Notes: generated by a model from the sequence alone, not told the origin. DNA of 39,743 bases from Deltaproteobacteria bacterium (GCA_021372695.1 JAJFTY010000085.1:1-39743); one strand, 5' to 3'; positions 25,270 to 34,937 are shown, counted from the first letter of the stretch. Made by a program: numbers and translations.

Positions 25270-28200
25270 CTATGGATTGGCATAGACCTGAATGATCCAA
25301 CCGGCCGCCGCTGCTGCCGTCGCTGAAACCTGCCCGTTACGCAAGTTCATGTATTCGTCCAACGTCCCATAGCCATTCGAGCCCTGGTAGCTCGGGCACC
25401 AGCCGCCGCCGCCGAAAGGCTTGATCACCACACCTTTCTCCCCCGGCAGGATGGTCGTATTATAAACGTCGCGGATGACCTTCTTCTGCCAGTCATCATC
25501 ACTGGCTCCCGGTTCCCCATAATAGGATTGCAGTCCCGCCGTATAATACGGCCGGGCAATACCCATGTCGTTTCCCTGGGGGTCGATGCTTATGCTGTAG
25601 CTGCCGGGAGTAAAATCCTCGGGCTCATGCCACGACAGGGTCACCCGACCAAAAAGGGAATAACAGGTCTGCCAGCCGGGCCACGTATCATAAGACTGGT
25701 AATCATGCCAGGCAACCGCCGACCGGACCACCGCGTTCATCAGGACCGGACTCCCCTTGACCAGAACCTTGCATTCGGCGCTTCCCAGCAGAACCGGCGT
25801 TCCACCCCGTTTGACATACATCTCGACCGTGACCGTATCGGAGCCGCTGGGGATGTTGGAATTGGCCCTGTAGTATGCGCCTTCATAGGCCGACTCGAAC
25901 AAATCAATGTCGCCCGAGTCGTAAGCCTGCAATTGGCCCTTCTGCCCGGTTCTCGTCCATTTGAAATACGTGTCCGCCGGCAGCGGATAGGGCGTGACGT
26001 CCGCCCAGATCCCGATTCCTTTCCCCTGATCCACATTATACTTGGGCTCAAGCATCAAGGTAAAATCGCCGACGATGACCCCTACGCTCGCCTCGGCCAG
26101 GAGAAAGCGCTCGCCACCGGAGATCCGCTCCACCTTTACGGTTATCGCATCCGAACTGATGGCCTGGCCCGCGGTGTAGGTCGCCTGGTTCCCGCTCTGT
26201 TCGAAGTGGTCCGTGCCGCCCGAACCCGTGAGCGTCCCCGCCGTCGCCGTGTTGCTCCAGGTGTAGACGAGCTGAACCCCCGCCTCCGGCTCCGGAACCA
26301 GGGTCGCCGTGTAGACCTGGTTCCCGCCCGGGGCGAGCTTCTTCCCCTGGGGCGTCAATTGGACGGCGTGTTTCTGGCGGACGTTCACCATGGCAGAGGC
26401 GATGCCCAGAGGCTCCGTTTCGCGGACGCCCCCGCGCTTCCGGTAAACCGTCAGCGAGACACTGTCCACCCCCTCCTTGTCCGATCCCGCCTCGTAGGTC
26501 ACGTTCTTCACCGTCGTCGATTCGAACGCGTCCTGGCCCCCGGAGAGATGGCCGTAAAGGGCGCTGTTCTCCCAACGGTAGTAGTAGACGTCTCCCTGTT
26601 CTTCATCCGGCTCCGGCTTGACCGTGGAGGTGAAGGCCTGGGAGCCGCCCGGCTCCACGTCGGCCGTGGCGGGGTCGAGCTCGACGTGGCTTCCCGAGAC
26701 GGTCACCGTCGTCTCGTCGTTCCCCAGCTTTGCGGCTCCGTCCCCGCTCACCCGGTGGATCACCACCTGAATCCTGTCTTCGGCACCGGATTCCGCATCG
26801 AAGGCGGATTCGTAGTTGATCCTGGCGCCGGGCGAACGGCTCGTCATCACGACCTCCGTCCCGGCGGGCGCCGGTCCCGCGGGATTCACGATCTTGCCGT
26901 GCTCGCCCGGCGTCGTCCAGGTGAATTTGTAGAAGTACTTGTCCGAATTCCCCGTCTCCCCGCCCACGGTCACCATGAGCTGGACGCTCTTCCCCGACTC
27001 CACCGTCGCCGGCTTGGGCTGCACCCGCACCTGAGGCCAAACCGCCGTCGCGTCCCACTGTTCGAAGGGACGGCTGCTCGCCAGATGGGTCATCAGCACC
27101 GATAAATCGAACGCCGCGATCGCCTTGTCGGCGATCGAAAGGACCGCGAAGACCTTCTCCGCTGCGCCCGCGATCGAGGCCTGGGTCGCCGCACTCAATC
27201 CCTTGACGATCCCCAACTTCACCAGAAGCGCTCCGCTCTTCTTGAACAGGGTCCCGTTGCTCGCAAACGCCTTCACCACGGCCAAGCCGGCGTTCTTGTA
27301 CTGCCCCGCCGCATAGTTTGTGGCCACGTCCGGGATCATCGAACAGAAGAAGTTCACGATGTCGATCGCAGCCAAGACAAAATTCTTGTCCTGGTAGAGG
27401 TTGGCCGCGATCTTCTCCCCGGGGATCACCGCGAAGACCACGGGCAGCAGGAACTCCTTGAAAAACTCCAGGAACCGCATCGTCGTCATCGCCTGAATCA
27501 CTTCCCCGGACACCGGCCGCAGATCGTCCGGCAGCCGCTCGGCCTCAGGGTCGTCCCCCTGGGCGTCCCCCACGCAGACTACGCGGTAGAACGTCTTGGC
27601 GATGAGCTCCGGATCGATCCCCGGATGCATGGGCAGGGGAATGGCGTCCTCCGCATCCCAGAACGAGGGCGTGTAGGCGCCGTTGCCGTTTGCCAAGTCG
27701 ATGAGCGACGAAACCACTCCGCCCACGGCGTTCGTCGCCCCCAGGTACGCCCCCTTCGCCACCGGAGCAAAAGGCCCGTCCTCGATCAGCTCCCAGGGCG
27801 TGTCATGCCGGTTGCCGTCCTTGTCCTCCCATCCTGTCCGGTAGACCAGGACCAGCACATGGCGGCGGAACTCGTTGCGCGCCGTGATTCCGTTCCCCGA
27901 CTGATCCAACACGATGCTCACCCCGCTCCGCGGGTTCGCCCCGTCGATCTTCACGTGGGTCACATCGCCCGACTGCGGGGAACGTGGACTCCCGCTGAAA
28001 TTGGCAGAGGGCCTCTGCAAGCCCTCCGTCCCGGCGGCCGCGATGGCGTTTACGGCGGCCAGTATTGCATCCGCGATGGCCTGATCCCCTTTGACGATGG
28101 CTTCCGGGTCGAGTGCCAGCCGCTCCGCAATCGTCGCGGTCAGGGCCGCGGTCTCCGGTGCGGCGGCGATCAGGCTTCGGATATCGGCCCAGGCCGAGGG

Positions 28201-28764
28201 AGGCTGCGTGTAGAGGCCAAGCGCGTGGAAGAGCAGGACAACCGCCGTCGACTGAACGTCCAGGAGGTTGCTGCCGGAATCGGTCAGGCAGCCGATCATG
28301 AGCGGCGTCCCGGCGGCGTTCGTCACCACGGCCAGGGCATCCCCCGCGCCCGACAGGGGCACGCTGAAGCTCCCGTCTTCCCCCACGGCCGAACTGCCCA
28401 ACTCGGCATGGACGACGAGGCTCGTCAGCGGCAGACCCGCGGGCCACCCCGCGGGCAGCGCGACCGTGCCTGTCCGCAAAGCCACGGAGAGTTCGATCTC
28501 TCTCAGGCCGGCGATCCCCTGGAGAAGGAAGATCGCCTCCTCGAGCCCGATCCGGCCGTCGACGTTGAAATCCGCCTTCTCCAGGCCCGCCGCCTCGGCG
28601 GAAACCTCGCCCCTGCCCAGGGCCTTAAGCGCGAGCACGGCGTCCGCCAGGTCCGCCGTCCCGTCGTCGTTCAAATCCCCCAACTGCGGCACGGCGCCAA
28701 AGGCGGGCAGCGTCAGAACGAAGGTCAAAGCCAAAAGGAAAATGGACAGGGTGAACTTTTTCAC
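25270..28764 (-). CDS. Large secreted protein with dockerin-like repeats and Ig-like domains
   Basis: A 1164-residue exported protein of unknown function. The start is a GTG at 28764 with GGGAGG just upstream, giving a clean signal peptide (KKFTLSIFLLALTFVLTLPAFG). Two calcium-loop dockerin-like segments follow at residues 30-41 (DLNDDGTADLAD) and 65-76 (DFNVDGRIGLEE). Residues about 90-570 form an alanine-rich region I do not recognise. About residues 578-1005 hold four repeated Ig-like units of roughly 105 residues, each starting like VELDPATADVEPGG or VQLTPQGKKLAPGG and containing Y.W.N....G.L....D.FE. The C-terminal 155 residues are rich in Tyr, Trp and Gly. A surface adhesive or complex-assembly role is inference. 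It is isolated, with its own strong promoter, between the two halves of the cobalamin locus. Confidence 0.82.
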   Translation of the reverse strand: MKKFTLSIFLLALTFVLTLPAFGAVPQLGDLNDDGTADLADAVLALKALGRGEVSAEAAGLEKADFNVDGRIGLEEAIFLLQGIAGLREIELSVALRTGTVALPAGWPAGLPLTSLVVHAELGSSAVGEDGSFSVPLSGAGDALAVVTNAAGTPLMIGCLTDSGSNLLDVQSTAVVLLFHALGLYTQPPSAWADIRSLIAAAPETAALTATIAERLALDPEAIVKGDQAIADAILAAVNAIAAAGTEGLQRPSANFSGSPRSPQSGDVTHVKIDGANPRSGVSIVLDQSGNGITARNEFRRHVLVLVYRTGWEDKDGNRHDTPWELIEDGPFAPVAKGAYLGATNAVGGVVSSLIDLANGNGAYTPSFWDAEDAIPLPMHPGIDPELIAKTFYRVVCVGDAQGDDPEAERLPDDLRPVSGEVIQAMTTMRFLEFFKEFLLPVVFAVIPGEKIAANLYQDKNFVLAAIDIVNFFCSMIPDVATNYAAGQYKNAGLAVVKAFASNGTLFKKSGALLVKLGIVKGLSAATQASIAGAAEKVFAVLSIADKAIAAFDLSVLMTHLASSRPFEQWDATAVWPQVRVQPKPATVESGKSVQLMVTVGGETGNSDKYFYKFTWTTPGEHGKIVNPAGPAPAGTEVVMTSRSPGARINYESAFDAESGAEDRIQVVIHRVSGDGAAKLGNDETTVTVSGSHVELDPATADVEPGGSQAFTSTVKPEPDEEQGDVYYYRWENSALYGHLSGGQDAFESTTVKNVTYEAGSDKEGVDSVSLTVYRKRGGVRETEPLGIASAMVNVRQKHAVQLTPQGKKLAPGGNQVYTATLVPEPEAGVQLVYTWSNTATAGTLTGSGGTDHFEQSGNQATYTAGQAISSDAITVKVERISGGERFLLAEASVGVIVGDFTLMLEPKYNVDQGKGIGIWADVTPYPLPADTYFKWTRTGQKGQLQAYDSGDIDLFESAYEGAYYRANSNIPSGSDTVTVEMYVKRGGTPVLLGSAECKVLVKGSPVLMNAVVRSAVAWHDYQSYDTWPGWQTCYSLFGRVTLSWHEPEDFTPGSYSISIDPQGNDMGIARPYYTAGLQSYYGEPGASDDDWQKKVIRDVYNTTILPGEKGVVIKPFGGGGWCPSYQGSNGYGTLDEYMNLRNGQVSATAAAAAGWIIQVYANP

Positions 28765-28858
28765 GGAACACCTCCCGCTTGCCGATCGGAATGGAATCAA
28801 ACGATCTTTACTGCTGGAAACTGCTGATTTACTGCTGAGGTGTTGCTTCGGGAAAGGG

Positions 28859-28887
28859 ACTATAGGAGGAGCGTTTGGGGTTGTCAA
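28859..28887 (-). promoter_or_regulatory. sigma-70 promoter of the large secreted protein gene
   Basis: On the minus strand, TTGACA (28882-28887) and TATAGT (28859-28864) are separated by exactly 17 bases, about 95 bases before the GTG start. The leader contains three near-repeats of TACTGCTG/ACTGCTGA (28809-28837). Confidence 0.85.
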
Positions 28888-28948
28888 GGGATATTTGGAC
28901 GGTCGCCCGGACGCGGGCGGGGCTGTGCCGGCATTTCCGAAAATTCGC

Positions 28949-28978
28949 TTGACGCGGGAAATAGGGATCGGGTACTCG
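28949..28978 (+). promoter_or_regulatory. candidate promoter for cbiH-cbiJ
   Basis: TTGACG at 28949-28954 and a weak TACTCG at 28973-28978 lie 60 bases before cbiH. No riboswitch-like B12 box is visible in this 274-base divergent interval, so these two genes may escape direct B12 control. Confidence 0.35.
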
Positions 28979-29038
28979 TGATCCCTGCGACAAAAGAACG
29001 AATGGCCGGCCGCAGAAAGACGGGCCGGAAGAGGGGCT

Positions 29039-29815
29039 ATGAAGAAAGAGGAAGGGGAAAAGCGGAATCACGGCCGCCCCGGCACGGGCAGGCTTCTCGT
29101 GGTCGGGATCGGTCCCGGAGGTCCGGCGGACCGGACCCGCCGCGCGGCGGAGGCGACCGCCGAAAGCAGCGTCGTCGTCGGCTACACACGGTATCTGGAG
29201 CTGATCAGCGATTGGACGGAGGGAAAGGAGCGGATCGCTTCGGGAATGACCCGCGAGAAGGAGCGGTGCCGGGCGGCCCTGGAGAGGGCCGAGGCGGGTG
29301 AAACCGTTGCCCTCGTCTCCTCCGGAGATCCGGGCGTCTACGGGATGGCCGGACTGGTTCTGGAACTCGCTCAGGCGCAGGGATCGGCAGTACCGATCGA
29401 GATCGTGCCCGGCGTCTCTGCCGCGAACGCCCTCGCGGCACGCCTCGGGGCGCCGCTCATGTGCGACTTCGCGACACTCAGCCTGAGCGACCTCCTGGTT
29501 CCCTGGGAGACGATCCGCGGCCGGCTGGAGGCGGTCGCGGCCGCCGATCTGGTCGCCGCGCTCTACAACCCCCGGTCGCAGAAGCGCACCGCCCACCTCG
29601 ACCAGGCCGCGGAGATCTTCCGGCGCCACCGGCCCGGAACGACCCCCGTCGGTGTCGGAACGGCGGTGGGCACACCGGAGGAGCGGATCGCCCTCTCCGA
29701 CCTGGATCACTTTCTCGAACTCGATATCGACATGCGGAGCGTCGTCATCATCGGGAACCGCTCGACAAAAAGGATCGGGGGGTGGATCGTGACGCCCAGG
29801 GGCTACCAGGTATGA
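29039..29815 (+). CDS. cbiH: Cobalt-factor III / precorrin-3B C17-methyltransferase
   Basis: A 258-residue tetrapyrrole methylase that methylates C17 with ring contraction. After a basic 17-residue leader come VVGIGPGGPADRTRRA, VVVGYTRYLELI (typical of the CbiH/CobJ group), LVSSGDPGVYGMAG, IVPGVSAANALAARLGAPL and YNPRSQKR. The ATG at 29039 has GAGGGG upstream. It is cut off from the rest of the cobalamin genes by the 23.1-28.8 kb interruption and overlaps cbiJ by ATGA. Confidence 0.94.
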   Translation: MKKEEGEKRNHGRPGTGRLLVVGIGPGGPADRTRRAAEATAESSVVVGYTRYLELISDWTEGKERIASGMTREKERCRAALERAEAGETVALVSSGDPGVYGMAGLVLELAQAQGSAVPIEIVPGVSAANALAARLGAPLMCDFATLSLSDLLVPWETIRGRLEAVAAADLVAALYNPRSQKRTAHLDQAAEIFRRHRPGTTPVGVGTAVGTPEERIALSDLDHFLELDIDMRSVVIIGNRSTKRIGGWIVTPRGYQV

Positions 29816-30579
29816 TCCTGCTCATCGGCGGCACGAGCGAAACCGCCCCGCTCGCCTCGGGACTCGCCGAAGCCGGGCATGATGTCCTCGTGTCGACCGC
29901 GACCGATTCCCCCCTCGACGTCGGGAGCCATCCGCGGATCTCGCGGCGGGCGGGCCGCCTTGACGAGGCGGGGATGGTCGCACTCGCGGAAGAGAGGAAG
30001 ATCCGGGCGATCGTGGATGCCGCCCACCCCTATGCGGTTTCCGTCCATGCCGCCGCCGGGAAGGCGGCAAAGCGTCTCGGCATCCCCTGTCTGATCTTCC
30101 GGCGGCCTGAGTCGCCCGCGCCGGGGGACGACATCCGCTTCGCCACCGACCATGCCGCAGCCGCGGAGCTGGCCTTCGCCGATGACCGGCCGGTTCTCCT
30201 GACCACGGGGTCCCGCAACCTCGCCCCTTACGCCGACGCCGCCCGCCGGACCGGCATCCCCCTTACCGTCCGCGTTCTCGACTCGCCCGAATCACTGGCC
30301 GCCTGCCGGGCATCCGCCATCCCGGAAAAGCGGATCATCACGGGCCGCGGCCCCTTTTCCGTCGAGGAAAATCTCGCCGCCATCCGGCGTTTCAAAATCG
30401 GGGTGATCGTCACCAAGGAGAGCGGCCGGGCGGGCGGATTCGAAGCCAAGCTGGCTGCCGCGAGAGAGGCAGACTGCCGGCTCATCGTTCTCCGGCGGCC
30501 GCAGACGGCCTCATCCGATCCATGCTTCGTCGATCCGGCGGCCCTGGTCGCGGCCCTGAAGGATCTCCTCCCTGTGTGA
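29812..30579 (+). CDS. cbiJ: Cobalt-precorrin-6A reductase
   Basis: A 255-residue NAD(P)H-dependent reductase of the CbiJ/CobK family. Signatures: MILLIGGTSETAPLASGLAE, IVDAAHPYAVSVHAAA, LLTTGSRNLAPYADA, RIITGRGPFSVEENLA and VTKESGRAGGFEAKLAAA. It reduces the C18-C19 double bond of the contracted macrocycle. It overlaps cbiH by ATGA and converges on the minus-strand HAD gene; the 81-base gap shows no clear terminator. Confidence 0.94.
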   Translation: MILLIGGTSETAPLASGLAEAGHDVLVSTATDSPLDVGSHPRISRRAGRLDEAGMVALAEERKIRAIVDAAHPYAVSVHAAAGKAAKRLGIPCLIFRRPESPAPGDDIRFATDHAAAAELAFADDRPVLLTTGSRNLAPYADAARRTGIPLTVRVLDSPESLAACRASAIPEKRIITGRGPFSVEENLAAIRRFKIGVIVTKESGRAGGFEAKLAAAREADCRLIVLRRPQTASSDPCFVDPAALVAALKDLLPV

Positions 30580-30660
30580 AGTGTAAGACATGTACCCGGT
30601 TTGTACCCACAACGTCAGGAAGGCTTCTCCCGGATCAGCAGCGCCGATGACCCGCAGTCG

Positions 30661-31245
30661 CTATTTCAGATAAGGGCGGATGTCGGTCACGATCATCCCG
30701 GCCTGGCGGGCGGCTTCCATCCCCGCCTCGCCGTCCTCGAAGACCTGGCAATTTTGGGGGTCGACCTTCAGCCGGCGCGCGGCCTCGATGAAAATGGCCG
30801 GCGAGGGTTTGGGCGGCACGTCGTCGTCCGCCGTCAGAATCGTTTCAAAACAGTCTGTCAGACCGATCGCCGCGAGCGCCGTCTCGACGTTCATCCGGAT
30901 GCCTCCGGAGGCCACGGCCATGGGAAGCTTACCCCGGAAGCGCCGGACCACCTCGACGACCGGAGGGATCGGCCCGACGGAGGCGAGCCCCGCCAGGGAG
31001 CGCCGGTCCTTCTCCGCGGAAAATTGCCGGGGGTCGAAATTCTCTCCGAAGGCCTCGTTGTACAGGCGGACGATCTCGCGCGACGGGACACCCATGCACC
31101 GCTCCAGAAACACATGCGGGCAGGTTTTTCCATAGGCTGCAAAGGTCTCGTGCCAGGCCTTCCAGTGGGTCGGCATCGTATCGGCCAGCGTGCCGTCGCA
31201 ATCGAAAATGAGCCCCCTCACCCGGGGCGGAACTTCAATCATCAT
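30661..31245 (-). CDS. HAD-superfamily sugar-phosphatase-like protein (YqaB/beta-PGM group)
   Basis: A 194-residue haloacid-dehalogenase phosphatase. The nucleophile motif is FDCDGTLADT (Asp15, Asp17). THWKAWHETFAAYG, PMAVASGG (motif II), PPKPSPAIF (motif III lysine) and VFEDGEAGMEAARQAGM (motif IV) follow in order. The layout and length match YqaB-type fructose-1-phosphate phosphatases and beta-phosphoglucomutase relatives; the substrate cannot be set from sequence. I chose the ATG at 31245 with GAGGGG just upstream; an ATG at 31278 is a possible alternative. Longer starts add sequence unlike the family. Confidence 0.85.
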   Translation of the reverse strand: MMIEVPPRVRGLIFDCDGTLADTMPTHWKAWHETFAAYGKTCPHVFLERCMGVPSREIVRLYNEAFGENFDPRQFSAEKDRRSLAGLASVGPIPPVVEVVRRFRGKLPMAVASGGIRMNVETALAAIGLTDCFETILTADDDVPPKPSPAIFIEAARRLKVDPQNCQVFEDGEAGMEAARQAGMIVTDIRPYLK

Positions 31246-31443
31246 GACCCCTCGACGTCGGTTTTTTGAGTGCCGCATGGCGGCCGCCTCAGTATAGGCA
31301 CTCCTCCCGGAGATGTCAAAGTGAAGCTTCCCGCCTGCAAGGCGGGGCTTTCGGGTCGCGCTCCCGGTGGACATCCCGACCGAGACTATTTTTTCCCGTC
31401 AGGCGACGGCTTCTCATGAGGTCGTCAATCATAGAGAAAGTGT

Positions 31444-31472
31444 TTGACACTCCGGGAGGCTTTCCTTATACT
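31444..31472 (+). promoter_or_regulatory. sigma-70 promoter of carB
   Basis: TTGACA at 31444-31449 and TATACT at 31467-31472 with a 17-base spacer, about 60 bases before the carB ATG, which is preceded by AAAGGAGAG. Confidence 0.9.
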
Positions 31473-31534
31473 CCGCGCGAAAAAATAAAGTCCCCTCCCG
31501 GTCAAGGAAAGCACCCAACCAAAGGAGAGTCCCC

Positions 31535-34500
31535 ATGCCGAAGCGAAGCGACATCGACAAGATTCTGATCATCGGTTCAGGCCCCATCATCATCGGGCAG
31601 GCCTGCGAGTTCGACTACTCGGGCACCCAGGCGTGCAAGGCCCTGCGCAAACTCGGCTACCGGATCATCCTGGTCAACTCCAACCCGGCCACCATCATGA
31701 CCGATCCCGGCATGGCCGACGTCACCTACATCGAACCCCTGAACCTCCAGTCGCTGACCGAGATCATCGAGAACGAGCGGCCCGACGCGATCCTCCCAAA
31801 CCTCGGCGGCCAGACGGGGCTGAATCTGACTTCAGAGCTTCACAAGGCGGGTGTGCTCGAAAAATACGGGGTCCGGGTGATCGGGGTCCAGGTGGACGCC
31901 ATCGAACGGGGCGAAGACCGGATCGCCTTCAAGGCGACCATGAACCGCCTCGGCATCGACATGCCCAAGAGCGAGCCCGCCTACACGATCGAGGAGGCGG
32001 AGAACATCGCCGCGACCCTCGGCTATCCGGTGGTGATCCGCCCGGCCTACACCATGGGCGGCACGGGCGGCGGCCTCGTCTATAACGTCGAGGAGCTGCG
32101 GGTCGTGGCCGGCCGTGGAATTTCCGCGAGCCTGGTCGGGCAGATCCTCGTCGAGGAATCGGTCCTCGGGTGGGAGGAGTTGGAGCTGGAGGTGGTCCGG
32201 GACGCCAAGAACCAGATGATCACCGTCTGCTTCATCGAAAACGTGGACGCCATGGGGGTCCACACGGGTGACTCCTATTGCACGGCGCCGATGCTGACGA
32301 TCAGCGAAGAGCTTCAGACCCGGCTCCAGAAGCACTCCTACGCCATCGTCGAGGCGATCGAGGTGATCGGCGGCACGAACATCCAGTTCGCCCACGATCC
32401 GGTCACGGACCGGGTGGTCGTGATCGAGATCAACCCCCGCACCTCCCGCTCCTCGGCGCTGGCCTCCAAGGCCACCGGGTTCCCGATTGCCTTCGTTTCG
32501 TCGCTTCTGGCCGGGGGGCTGACCCTGGACGAGATTCCCTACTGGCGAGCAGGGACCCTGGAAAAGTACACCCCCTGGGGCGACTACGTGGTGGTGAAGT
32601 TCTCCCGGTGGGACTTCGAAAAGTTCCCCGGGTCGGTCGACAAGCTCGGCACCCAGATGCGCGCCGTGGGCGAGGTGATGAGCATCGGCAAGACCTACAA
32701 GGAGGCCTTCCAGAAGGCGATCCGCTCCCTCGAAAAGGGACGGGCGGGCCTGGGCTTCGTCAAGAATTTCCACACCAAATCCCTGGAGGAGCTGATGGAG
32801 CTCCTGGCGGAGCCCTCCAGCGAGCGCCAGTTCATCATGTACGAGGCGCTCCGCAAGGGTGCGGACGTCCAGGAGCTGCACAGAAGAACCTACATCAAGA
32901 CCTGGTTCATCGAACAGATGAAAGAACTGGTGGCGCTGGAAGAGAAGATCCTGAAATACAAGGGGAAAGCGCTGCCGGACGCCCTGCTGAAGCAGGCCAA
33001 GCAGGACGGCTTCTCCGACCGTTACCTCGCCCAGATTCTGGGGCTCCCCGAGCCGGAGATCCGCCGGAAGCGGGCCGGCCTCGGCGTCGTGGAGTGCTGG
33101 GACGCCGTTCCCGTGAGCGGCGTCGAGAATGCCGCCTACTACTACTCGACCTACAATGCCCCCGACAAGGTGAGCGCCACCAAGAACCCCAAGAAGATCA
33201 TGGTCCTGGGCGGCGGACCGAACCGGATCGGCCAGGGGATCGAATTCGACTACTGCTGCGTGCATGCCGCCTTCACCCTCCGGGACGAGGGGTACGAATC
33301 GATCATGGTCAACTGTAACCCGGAAACGGTCTCCACCGATTACGACACCTCCGACAAGCTCTACTTCGAGCCCCTCACCGTGGAGGATGTGCTCTCGATC
33401 TACGAGAAGGAGAAGCCGGAGGGGGTGATCGTCCAGTTCGGCGGCCAGACCCCCCTTAATCTCGCCCAGGAGCTCGCCGCGGCCGGCGTCCGCATCATCG
33501 GCACGTCGCCGGAGACGATCGATATGGCCGAGGACCGGGACCGCTTCAAGAAGATGATGGAGGAGCTCGGCATCCCCATGCCGGCCTCCGGCATGGCCGC
33601 CAACCTCGAAGAGGCTATGGAGATCGCCGACAGGATCGGCTATCCGCTCATGGTCCGCCCCTCCTACGTCCTGGGCGGCCGCGGGATGGAGGTGGTCCAC
33701 GACGGGGAGATGCTCCGGCGCTACGTCGCGGCGGCCGTCGGCGTGACCCCGGAGCGGCCGATCCTGATCGACAAGTTCCTGGAGAACGCGATCGAGTGCG
33801 AGGCGGACGCCATCTCCGACGGGACGGACGCCTTCGTGCCGGCGATCATGGAGCATATCGAACTGGCCGGCATCCACTCCGGCGACTCGGCCTGCGTCAT
33901 CCCGCCGATCAGCATCCCGGCCCGCCACATGGAGACCATCCGCGACTACACCCGACGGATCGCCGTGGAGTTCGGCGTGGTGGGCCTCATGAACATCCAG
34001 TACGCGATCGCCGGGGACATGGTCTACATCCTGGAGGCCAATCCCCGGGCCTCCAGGACGGTGCCGTTGGTCTCCAAGGTGTGCAACATCTCCATGGCCC
34101 GCATCGCCACCCAGGTCATGCTGGGCAGGAAGCTCGCCGACCTGCGGATCCGGCCCCACTTCTTCACTCACTTCGGCGTCAAGGAGGCGGTCTTCCCCTT
34201 CAACATGTTCCAGGAGGTGGACCCCGTGCTGGGACCGGAGATGCGCTCCACCGGCGAGGTTCTGGGGCTCGCCGACTCCTTCGGTCTCGCCTATTACAAG
34301 GCGGAGGAGGCGGCCCAGCAGGTTCTCCCCTCGAAGGGCACGGTCTCCATCACCGTCAACGACAACGACAAGAGCGGCGCACTGGAGACGGCCAGGGCCT
34401 TCCACATGCTGGGGTTCAAGATCGTCTCCACCTCGGGCACGCAGAAATTCCTGGCCGACAACGGCGTCCCGGCGGAGCCGATCCTCAAGATGCACGAGGG

Positions 34501-34771
34501 GAGGCCCAACATCGTCGATGCGATCATGAACGGGAGCATTCAGCTCGTCATCAACACGCCCGAAGGCCGGCTCGGCCAGCACGACGACTCCTACATCCGC
34601 AAGGCGGCAATCAAGTACAAGATCCCCTACATCACGACCATCGCGGCCGCCGTGGCCGCCGTGAAGGGGATCACGTCCTTCCGGCAGGGGCACGGCCGGG
34701 CCCGGTCGCTGCAGAGCTACCACTCGGAATTGGAATTGCGGAATTACGGCGGGGAATCACGGGGAAAGTAA
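31535..34771 (+). CDS. carB: Carbamoyl-phosphate synthase large subunit
   Basis: A full-length 1078-residue protein that makes carbamoyl phosphate from bicarbonate, ammonia and two ATP, for pyrimidines and arginine. It has two homologous halves, each with a pre-ATP-grasp and ATP-grasp domain. The first half contains SGPIIIGQACEFDYSGTQACKALR, NLGGQTGLN and RPAYTMGGTGGG. The second contains GGGPNRIGQGIEFDYCCVHA, FGGQTPLNLA and RPSYVLGGRGME. A C-terminal allosteric MGS-like domain follows (about 940-1070, GTQKFLADNG). It has its own promoter. The small subunit gene carA is not next to it and is not in the window. Confidence 0.97.
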   Translation: MPKRSDIDKILIIGSGPIIIGQACEFDYSGTQACKALRKLGYRIILVNSNPATIMTDPGMADVTYIEPLNLQSLTEIIENERPDAILPNLGGQTGLNLTSELHKAGVLEKYGVRVIGVQVDAIERGEDRIAFKATMNRLGIDMPKSEPAYTIEEAENIAATLGYPVVIRPAYTMGGTGGGLVYNVEELRVVAGRGISASLVGQILVEESVLGWEELELEVVRDAKNQMITVCFIENVDAMGVHTGDSYCTAPMLTISEELQTRLQKHSYAIVEAIEVIGGTNIQFAHDPVTDRVVVIEINPRTSRSSALASKATGFPIAFVSSLLAGGLTLDEIPYWRAGTLEKYTPWGDYVVVKFSRWDFEKFPGSVDKLGTQMRAVGEVMSIGKTYKEAFQKAIRSLEKGRAGLGFVKNFHTKSLEELMELLAEPSSERQFIMYEALRKGADVQELHRRTYIKTWFIEQMKELVALEEKILKYKGKALPDALLKQAKQDGFSDRYLAQILGLPEPEIRRKRAGLGVVECWDAVPVSGVENAAYYYSTYNAPDKVSATKNPKKIMVLGGGPNRIGQGIEFDYCCVHAAFTLRDEGYESIMVNCNPETVSTDYDTSDKLYFEPLTVEDVLSIYEKEKPEGVIVQFGGQTPLNLAQELAAAGVRIIGTSPETIDMAEDRDRFKKMMEELGIPMPASGMAANLEEAMEIADRIGYPLMVRPSYVLGGRGMEVVHDGEMLRRYVAAAVGVTPERPILIDKFLENAIECEADAISDGTDAFVPAIMEHIELAGIHSGDSACVIPPISIPARHMETIRDYTRRIAVEFGVVGLMNIQYAIAGDMVYILEANPRASRTVPLVSKVCNISMARIATQVMLGRKLADLRIRPHFFTHFGVKEAVFPFNMFQEVDPVLGPEMRSTGEVLGLADSFGLAYYKAEEAAQQVLPSKGTVSITVNDNDKSGALETARAFHMLGFKIVSTSGTQKFLADNGVPAEPILKMHEGRPNIVDAIMNGSIQLVINTPEGRLGQHDDSYIRKAAIKYKIPYITTIAAAVAAVKGITSFRQGHGRARSLQSYHSELELRNYGGESRGK

Positions 34772-34775
34772 CCTT

Positions 34776-34937
34776 GACGGCTTCGTAATAAGTCGTCACC
34801 CCGGGAAGCCGGGGTCCAGTGCAATGGCGGTTCCCGGCGCCTGCCCCGGACTCCGATGCGGGGTTCGCCGGGACGACGTCTGGATGCCGGCTTTCGTCGG
34901 TATGACGTGCGGGTGGATTCAGCTTCGTAAAAATGAC
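34776..34937. repeat. Dispersed repeat family 2, copy 1 (REP-like palindromes)
   Basis: Between carB and the next gene lie GTCACCCCGGGAAGCCGGGG and, about 100 bases on, CTGGATGCCGGCTTTCGTCGG. Each can fold into a small hairpin. The same order of blocks, including GGTTCCCGGCGCCTG and a CCGGGACGACG block, recurs at 39368-39489. CTTCGTAA occurs at both flanks in direct orientation. Confidence 0.75.

Noticed and set aside
25528..27105. 525-codon plus-strand frame opposite the large secreted protein
   Set aside because: The minus-strand gene has a signal peptide, repeats and a promoter; the plus frame is Arg/His-rich with no motifs.
31832..34723. 963-codon frame antisense to carB
   Set aside because: carB is certain from its motifs; the antisense frame is His/Asp/Val-rich, a usual GC-codon shadow.
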